Positions 20,308 through 25,633 of a stretch of 25,633 nucleotides of DNA are shown one piece after another. The position numbers were made by a program, and so were the translations under genes. The notes beneath the pieces were generated by a model, which was not told the DNA's origin, did not search any database, and saw nothing but the letters and a program-made list of their open reading frames with translations. The stretch's first letter is position 1; each line of letters opens with the position of its first letter. Origin of the DNA: Chara braunii (taxonomy: Eukaryota > Streptophyta > Charophyceae > Charales > Characeae); NCBI GenBank assembly GCA_003427395.1, contig BFEA01000463.1, positions 318,134 through 343,766 on the forward strand, read 5' to 3'.

Positions 20308-23300
20308 ATGGGTAGTAAATCTGAAAAAATTAACTTAATTGATCTACTCTTCAACAAAGAAGAAAACTGGAAGCTCATTAAAATAAATGTTGATTTTGAT
20401 ATCAGATCCCTCAATATGAATGGTTTAGCGTGTGCCAAGAACTCCAAACGCCAAGCCACACTTGAACTCATCAAAGGGGTAGGGGGTAAGGAGTGGCCGG
20501 ATGTGATTTGTATCCAAGAGACACATTTAATGAACACACCTCCCCACAACCACATACACAAAGAATTCAGGCCCCACATGACATATCGGGCTCACGCAAC
20601 AAAACCGGGAAGCGGGGGGGTAGCGATATGGATCCCACCGGATTCGAAAGTTCAAATACTCAACTGGGAAGCGGACAAGCAGGAAGGAAGATGGATATAC
20701 ATATTGGCGATGTTAGAACTAGAAGTGGTCAGTATACAGAATGTATACGGTCTGAATGAGGTAGGGGAACGCAAGGTGTTTTTTGAACCTCTACTCCCCC
20801 GCCTTCCAGTGGGTATACCAGTCATAATAGCAGGAGATTTCAATGCAGCACCGGATCGCAACCTGGATAGATAGAATATACCTACACCGTGCCCAGGCTA
20901 TATAAAAGGAGATGAACAAATTATATCCAAATTATGCAATACCTAAAACTTGTTTGACTCTTTTAGAAGGTTAAAGCCGACCACCAAGTCCTTTTCCTGT
21001 TTTACCAAAAGACACTCAAATAGACCTACTAAATCCGGTATAGATCTTATCCTAGCCTCTGAAGATCTTCAGGGAGGTCTCAAATTTGCATGTGTCCTAC
21101 CTAGAACCCCATTTCTAGGCCTTGATCATGTAATGTGCATGGCGGTCTTCTCCTTCCGAAAGAAACTAGATCAAGGAAAGAGATTCTATAAACTCAATAC
21201 CTCTCACCTCAAGGACCAAGATTTCCTACAATACCTCAAGGATGTATGAGAATTTTGGAGAAAACAGAAAGTTCACATTGGTAATGACATCATATGGTTC
21301 AACAACGGCCTAGCATTCCCAGGTCGTAAATGTAATGAGTACTCAAAAGCCTTGGCAAAATTGAGACATAAAAAAGAGACTGAAAGTATGGAAAGAATTC
21401 AAGAACTACAAGAAACAGAAATGAACCCAGATGATCAAGAAGCCCTAGAGCAAATAGCAAAAGAGATTCAGACACTGGAGTCTGGAGGACCATTTGCTAA
21501 ATTATATGGAGTACAGATGGCAGGGATTCAGAATTCATGGCAAATTAAAGAAACATCAGATGGAAGGCGATGTGAACACTCGATACTTTGCCATGGTCAG
21601 AGCTAAGAACAGAAAAACTCCGATAGAGGCTTTAATGAACCCGTTCAATAACGATGAACCGTTAGCCATCTAAACAGCAGCTAGTATGAAGTTGGCGAGA
21701 GACTTTTACAAAGATCTCTTCACCTCAAAAAAAAAAATTATTCCCCTCTCACAAAAGGAAAGAGAAATCAATGAATTCCTAATCCCCTTCAATAAATCAA
21801 TCACAGAAGCACAAAAAGAGAAATTGAAAATGCGACTAACTAAGGAAGAAATTTGGAAGGCTCTAATCCTGATGGAAGAAGAAAAGACGCCAGATATTGA
21901 TGGCCTCTCCAAAGAATTCTCGGAATCTATGTGGGATCCACTCTCACAAGATCTAATGGACTACTACCAAGCGGTCTGGGAGGCCGGGGATATGGGGGAA
22001 ATAGCTAGTCAAGGGATTCTCACATTCTTATACAAAAAAGGAGACAAACTTAATATCCGTAATTACCGCCCCATCACACTCCTCACAGTGGTTTATAAAC
22101 TCGTCGTCAAGGCACTAGTTGACAGAATGCTCAAAGTCATAGCTGACATCATCCACCCATCACAAACAGGGTTCATCACAGGATGCAACATACAAGATAA
22201 TATCCTTCTAATAAATGAACTTATCAAAGTTGCACGTTCATCTAAACATAATGCAGCATTTATTTTCATTGATTTTAAAAAAGTTTATGATCATGTAGAT
22301 TGGTTCTTCCTGGACAAATGTCTGGAGAAAAATTAACTTCGGCCCGTGTTTCAAAAGGTGGATCACTATCATGCATAGAAACGCGACCACTGGAGTCATG
22401 GTTAATGGAAGTATGACACCCCCAATAGAATTACACAGATCGGTCAGGAAGGGCGATCCATTACGCTAAGCACCATTTCTCTTCATAATTATAATGGGAG
22501 CTTTAGCAGCCAACCTAAAACAACACAAGGACATTAGGAAAATTCAAGTGACGTCTATTCCGGAAGAAGCAATTTCCATGTGCTTACTATTTGCAAATGA
22601 CCTCTCTCTGATGATTGACGCAACACAAGATAATATGGATGCGATACAGGAATTAATGAATAAATTTTGCAGAATTGTAGACATTAAGGTTAACTGGGGG
22701 GAAAAAACTCTAGGTTGGTGGATACATCATCAGGGAGTTAGAGCCCCAGAAAAACCTAAAATCAAATAGCTTCCCCTCAACAAGCCAATAAGGGTACTAG
22801 ACATCTCGTTGTCCACCGAAGGAAAACCTAAAATAAATGATGAGGTTATATTCCAAAGTGCCCAGATCAAGCTTGAGCTATGGAAGAATAAACTATTAAT
22901 CCTAGCCTCAATTTGGCATAAATCAGCAATTTGGACCCTCGATAGTAAATGGACCAAATCTCTTCATCAACAGCTTAGAGCCTTCTTGTGGAGAGGGAAT
23001 CATGAATATAAGAATGTTATTAGTAGAGTGGCTTGGTCCTCAGTCATCCGACCAAAGTCAAGGGGGGGATTGGGAATTATTGACCCAACACTCCAAGCCA
23101 TGACACTCTCAGTTCAATAGGTCAAGAGACTATTACTCAACCCTCAAACCAAGTGGAGCGGTCTGGCTTGGGAACAATTGAAAAGACTGGCCCCCCAGAC
23201 AGTGGAGTCCGTAGATCCAGCTATGTGGTTAGAAAATAGGGATTGGTCGATCTTCAGAGGCACAACAAAAGTGGCTGACCTGGATCAACTGTCCAAGAGG

Positions 23301-23458
23301 GAAGCGGTAAGGAAAAACATCATAAACGATTTTTTCTGGCCAACTATCCTCAAAACCTGGAGAAAATTACCCCTACCGGATAAACATTTCCTCAACGATG
23401 GGAAGAGATTAACCAACAACGACTTCTTAACAACACCTGGATCAGGGACCACCTATGA
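20308..23458 (+). pseudogene. LINE ORF2: APE endonuclease plus reverse transcriptase (inactive)
   Basis: About 1,050 codons, starting at ATG 20308. The endonuclease (20395-21150) keeps SLNMNG, QETH (catalytic Glu at 20518), SGGVAIW, NVYGLN, GDFNA (20833), SGIDLIL (21034) and the Asp-His pair LDHV (21124-21129). The linker has GDVNTRYF. The RT (22020-22640) shows NYRPITLLTVVYKLV, QTGFITG, FIDFKKVYDHVDW (catalytic Asp 22271), RKGDPL and FAND (22590-22601) in place of FADD, so a metal-binding Asp is Asn. The C-terminal part has W..VIRPKSRGGLGIID, usual in plant LINEs; no RNase H is seen. Stops: 20872, 20944, 21247, 21671, 22467, 22767, 23118. Frameshifts: near 21480-21540, at the A run 22327-22332, and near 23390. 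The last readable part (NNTWIRDHL) ends at 23456, where GC-rich foreign sequence begins; no poly-A tail is seen. Confidence 0.93.
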
Positions 23459-23565
23459 AACACCCGCGGACGCGTCCGCGGGTCCGATCTCGGATGGCGG
23501 ACGCAGATGGAGCCGCGTCCGCTGTCGACCTGGTCTGCGCCGCGGACCCGTTTTTACCAAAATTT
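23459..23565. repeat. GC-rich block with a 22-bp perfect palindrome
   Basis: 23462-23483 is a perfect palindrome (each half ACCCGCGGACG or its complement). The block stays very GC- and CpG-rich to about 23555 and ends with CGCGGACCC, an inverted match to the GGGTCCG at 23480. It is flanked by the decayed LINE on the left and AT-rich sequence on the right. It may be a small inserted element; no protein or RNA gene recognised. Confidence 0.75.
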
Positions 23566-23593
23566 TCTTGAATTAAATAATAGGTTAAATAAA

Positions 23594-23649
23594 TATATAT
23601 ATATATATATATGGGGTTGTAAGGAATTTTCAGCCCTACAACCCCATAT
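23594..23649. repeat. (AT)n and a 13-bp-arm hairpin
   Basis: The arms ATATGGGGTTGTA (23609-23621) and TACAACCCCATAT (23637-23649) are perfect inverted repeats with a 15-nt spacer that can extend the stem by two G-C pairs after a mismatch. A short (AT)n run leads into the left arm. Such a hairpin could end a mobile element or act in RNA; no function can be assigned. Confidence 0.85.
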
Positions 23650-23905
23650 TTTTGTTTTTGGAATCCGACTTTGTTTAGGATTTTTAAAAAATCAAAAACT
23701 AAATTCGATTTAAAGAAGAAAAAAAACAAATATAAAGAAAAACCGGATTTTTTTTTGTCATCTTTTATCATGAGATATATGGTCCCTGAGTTCACCTGTA
23801 TTTTTTTAGAAATGAATTTCTGTTGTTTGTAAGGGTATGAGGTGTTTAAAAAAAATGCAGATGCAAAATTTGAAAATAAATAAAGAAAAAACTTAAGAAA
23901 AAAGG
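23650..23905. other. AT-rich non-coding stretch
   Basis: Long T and A runs (for example at 23748 and 23846), an AATCCG...CGGATT inverted pair (about 23660 and 23744), and no coding content. I see nothing else. Confidence 0.5.
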
Positions 23906-23976
23906 TTTGATTGATTGATTGATTGATTGTGAGTGAGTGAGTGAGTGAGTGAGTGAGTGAGTGAGTGAGTGAGTGA

Positions 23977-24045
<69 letters not shown>

Positions 24046-24048
24046 TGT
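23906..24048. repeat. Composite microsatellite (TTGA)n(GTGA)n(GT)n
   Basis: Three arrays are directly joined: TTGA (23907-23929), GTGA (23930-23980), GT (23981-24048). Each unit type differs from the next by one base, as expected from stepwise mutation and expansion. Read on the minus strand, (CA)n-(CTCA)n-(TCAA)n matches the CTCACTCAATCAATC junction at 25575-25600. Confidence 0.96.
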
Positions 24049-24189
24049 CCAATATGCCCCATGGCATACTCGCCCCCCATGGAACCCATGGTACACCCCG
24101 CCCTGCCGCAACCAAACAAACACTGCATGCTGCCACCCTACTACTCACTGGAGCTACCTCGTACAAACGTGGTTATCTGTGACCAACTT

Positions 24190-24440
24190 TCCTAAGTGCC
24201 AAAAACGTGCAAGCACACCAGCAGGCAAAGTCCCAAAAAGATGCCAAGACCAGGCAGACAAGAAAAGCATCAAGGCATGCCAAAACCAAGCAAGCAAAAA
24301 GACATCAAGGCACAGGCTGGAGGGCACGGGGGAGGCGGGAGGGAAGACAACAAGAACACAAAACCAGCACACAAACACACCAAGGCAAGCAAACCGAAAA
24401 AAATGCAAGTCCCAACCAAATCGGAAGACTGAAAAAAATA
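24190..24440. repeat. Degenerate CCAAG/GCAAG-rich region
   Basis: Words such as GCCAAGACC, CAAGGCA, AAGCAAGCAAAA recur without a fixed period. The composition (A and C rich, Lys/Gln/Thr frames) matches the minisatellite to the right and may be an older part of it. No gene recognised. Confidence 0.4.
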
Positions 24441-24456
24441 AAAACTGATGATGATG

Positions 24457-24512
24457 AGATTGTTTGGTCGGAATTGCACCGACTCATCAGGAGGCTGAAC
24501 CCTCGACAATCT
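24457..24512 (-). ncRNA. Type III hammerhead ribozyme, one core deviation
   Basis: Read 5' to 3' on the minus strand: helix III 5' strand AGATTGT (+24506-24512); cleavage-site C17, completing GTC (24505); helix I hairpin GAGG-GTTCAG-CCTC (24491-24504); core CTGATGA (24484-24490); helix II GTCGG-TGCAATT-CCGAC (24467-24483); CAA (24464-24466); helix III 3' strand ACAATCT (24457-24463). All three helices are perfectly paired (7, 4 and 5 bp) and every spacing is right. Self-cleavage would fall after 24505. The only departure is CAA where GAA is required; G12 is the general base, so cleavage is probably lost. Type III hammerheads with short helices occur in plant retrozymes and satellite RNAs. I found no LTR partner in this window. 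A 17-nt identity links it to 11441-11458. Confidence 0.82.
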
Positions 24513-24680
24513 GCGGAATCCCCGTATTTGATGGTTTGGGTCATGAACCCTTTGACCCATGTTGAAGGCAGACTGTCGCCAAGCGGGACATAGCAGCGGG
24601 CAGCAACCCTGTGGAGCACCAGGCAACACAGTAGAGGCAGCCCAACTGCTTATCACCAAAGGCGACTGCAAGGAACGACA
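24513..24680. other. Sequence between the hammerhead and the minisatellite
   Basis: It contains an inverted pair GGGTCA...TGACCC (24539-24559). No gene. If the hammerhead belongs to a retrozyme or similar element, this would be its 5' side on the minus strand. Confidence 0.35.
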
Positions 24681-25080
24681 GGGCAAGCGGACGAGCAGCT
24701 GGGCAACCGTGCGTGGGCAACCGTGCGGTGAAGCGCAAGGCAACATCAACAAGGCGACCAGACTACAAGGCACGCAAGCAAGCAAAGGACGCGGAAGACC
24801 AACAGGGCAAGCAGACGAGCAGCTCGACAATCGTGCAGTGAAGCACAAGGCACCACCAACAAAGCAACCAAATTACAGGGCATGCACGCAAAGGACACTG
24901 AAGGCCGATAGGGCACACAGACAAGCAGCTCAGGAACCGTGCAGTGAAGCGCAAGGCACTGCCGCAAGGCTACCAAACCACAAGGCACGCGAGCAAAAGA
25001 CACGGGAGGCACGGCCCGCGGGTAGGCGGCAAGGCAGCAGAGCAACGAGGACGACCTGCAAGGCAAGCGGCACGGGCAGC
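24681..25080. repeat. ~106-bp minisatellite
   Basis: Units start at GGGCAAGCGGACGAGCAGCT (24681), GGGCAAGCAGACGAGCAGCT (24805) and GGGCACACAGACAAGCAGCT (24911), with a degenerate fourth from about 25017. Shared words: ACCGTGC.GTGAAGCGCAAGGCA, CAACAAGG or AAAGCAACCA, ACAAGGCACGC, AAAGGACRC. The first unit is longer (124 bp) because GTGGGCAACCGTGC is duplicated inside it. The period is not a multiple of three, so frames change from copy to copy and the open frames on both strands are not repeat proteins. Confidence 0.85.
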
Positions 25081-25385
25081 AAGACCGTGGTAGAGCGCGG
25101 ACAAGACAATCTACACATCCAACACGGAGCAAAGCAGCACATGACCTACTCACATCACGATAGAACCCCGCTGACTGTTGGTTCCCACCACCCGCTGAGC
25201 TAGGGGGACTTTCGACGACCATCCATCATCACTGACATGCAACACAGACATCCCGAACCGAGCGGCCCCCCTAAGAGTGCAGTTGGCACTCCAAACGAGG
25301 AACCACCGATTGTCTAGCACTGCTAGAGGGTGCTCGGCTAGAGACATAAAACCTAGAAAAAGAGAAGACAAACATACTTAAAACT

Positions 25386-25388
<3 letters not shown>

Positions 25389-25441
<53 letters not shown>

Positions 25442-25493
25442 TGCGCTGTGCTGCGTCTTCGCCATCCCGCGCAGCGGGATCTCGGGGGAGTGT

Positions 25494-25524
<31 letters not shown>

Positions 25525-25605
25525 CGCGGGCGCGTGGTGGGTGGCGGGGGGGTGGGGCGACCCCTCTTCCACCACTCACTCAATCAATCAATCAATCAAC
25601 AGAAA
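25389..25605. repeat. Composite (GT)n / (CACT)(CAAT)n microsatellite
   Basis: Two (GT)n arrays (25389-25437 and about 25490-25524) are separated by CG-rich sequence with a CCGCGCAGCGGG palindrome (near 25467). After a G-rich stretch follows CACTCACTCAATCAATC... (25572-25600) and an A-rich end. The last part matches the minus strand of 23907-23950. Confidence 0.94.
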
Positions 25606-25633
25606 CAAAAAAAAGAAAAATCGAATGAATCTT

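Larger units (their letters stand above)
17597..20315 (+). pseudogene. LINE ORF1, 3' part (broken by in-frame stops)
   Basis: A single reading frame runs 2.7 kb without a frameshift but with six premature stops: 17880 TAG, 18270 TAA, 18690 TAA, 18753 TGA, 19341 TAA, 20031 TAA; the final stop is TAG at 20313. Content: a Pro/Gln/His-rich linker, a Gln/Asn-rich region with a (CAA)n poly-Gln tract (stop 18270 is a CAA-to-TAA change inside it), a Lys/Arg-rich stretch (NKERRKRKKV-like, 19080-19120), and a C-terminal part with AGTVFLLVRFKNGEWEAGLS. With the 5' part, ORF1 would be near 1,380 codons, long for a LINE ORF1. The role is inferred as RNA binding and RNP assembly. It overlaps ORF2 by 8 bp. 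Confidence 0.75.

Noticed and set aside
24559-25222. Opposed frames of 214 and 158 codons as an overlapping gene pair
   Set aside because: Both are by-products of a 106-bp minisatellite; the period is not a multiple of three, so no peptide repeat is maintained.

Overview
The window looks like a repeat-dominated piece of a large eukaryotic nuclear genome. I see no intact gene. It holds a decayed two-ORF LINE retrotransposon, a second unrelated reverse-transcriptase remnant, a frameshifted fragment of a host NEDD8-conjugating enzyme (UBC12/RCE1/UBE2M family), many long microsatellites ((ATT)n, (GT)n, (AT)n, (GATG)n, (TCAA)n) and several kinds of tandem repeat. The UBC12 fragment carries the plant-type string [11 protein letters not shown], and the LINE resembles plant L1-type elements, so a streptophyte (green lineage) is my best reading. 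A TE-rich charophyte alga such as Chara would fit, but I cannot prove the organism from the sequence.

Layout. 1-2270: two diverged copies of a dispersed repeat (17-345, 1556-1900) enclose purine tracts, (GT)n arrays and a 220-bp tandem pair with foldback arms. 2270-7780: a set of similar modules, each carrying an (ATT)n array on the + strand and, on the minus strand, an exon-like block ending in AG|GTAYGY. A 552-bp tandem duplication (4152-5209) and a CACAG-rich degenerate minisatellite lie inside. 8460-9000: an alternating 161-bp higher-order tandem repeat. 10016-11350: (AT)n arrays and an inverted-repeat element. 11416-12790: a hammerhead-like motif (minus strand) followed by a Penelope-like RT remnant (+ strand).

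14215-23458 is the LINE. ORF1 carries a damaged zinc knuckle and a poly-Gln tract; ORF2 has an APE endonuclease and a reverse transcriptase. ORF1 is split by 1.7 kb (15915-17596) lying between two 268-bp direct repeats of LINE sequence. That segment contains the UBC12 pseudogene, a composite microsatellite and about three units of a 211-228 bp satellite. The LINE is dead: its RT active-site box reads FAND instead of FADD, it has at least two clear frameshifts in ORF2, and it has many premature stops. Those stops are almost all explainable as single C-to-T or G-to-A changes.

23459-25633 is GC-rich palindrome, hairpin, composite (TTGA)/(GTGA)/(GT) microsatellite and a 106-bp minisatellite. At 24457-24512, on the minus strand, lies the most striking item in the window: a complete type III hammerhead ribozyme fold (all three helices, CUGAUGA core, GUC cleavage triplet) with one core deviation, CAA where GAA is expected. 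A 17-nt identity links it to the hammerhead-like motif at 11416-11458 next to the Penelope-like RT remnant. Transposition and microsatellite growth explain most of the window; there is no operon-like or pathway logic here.
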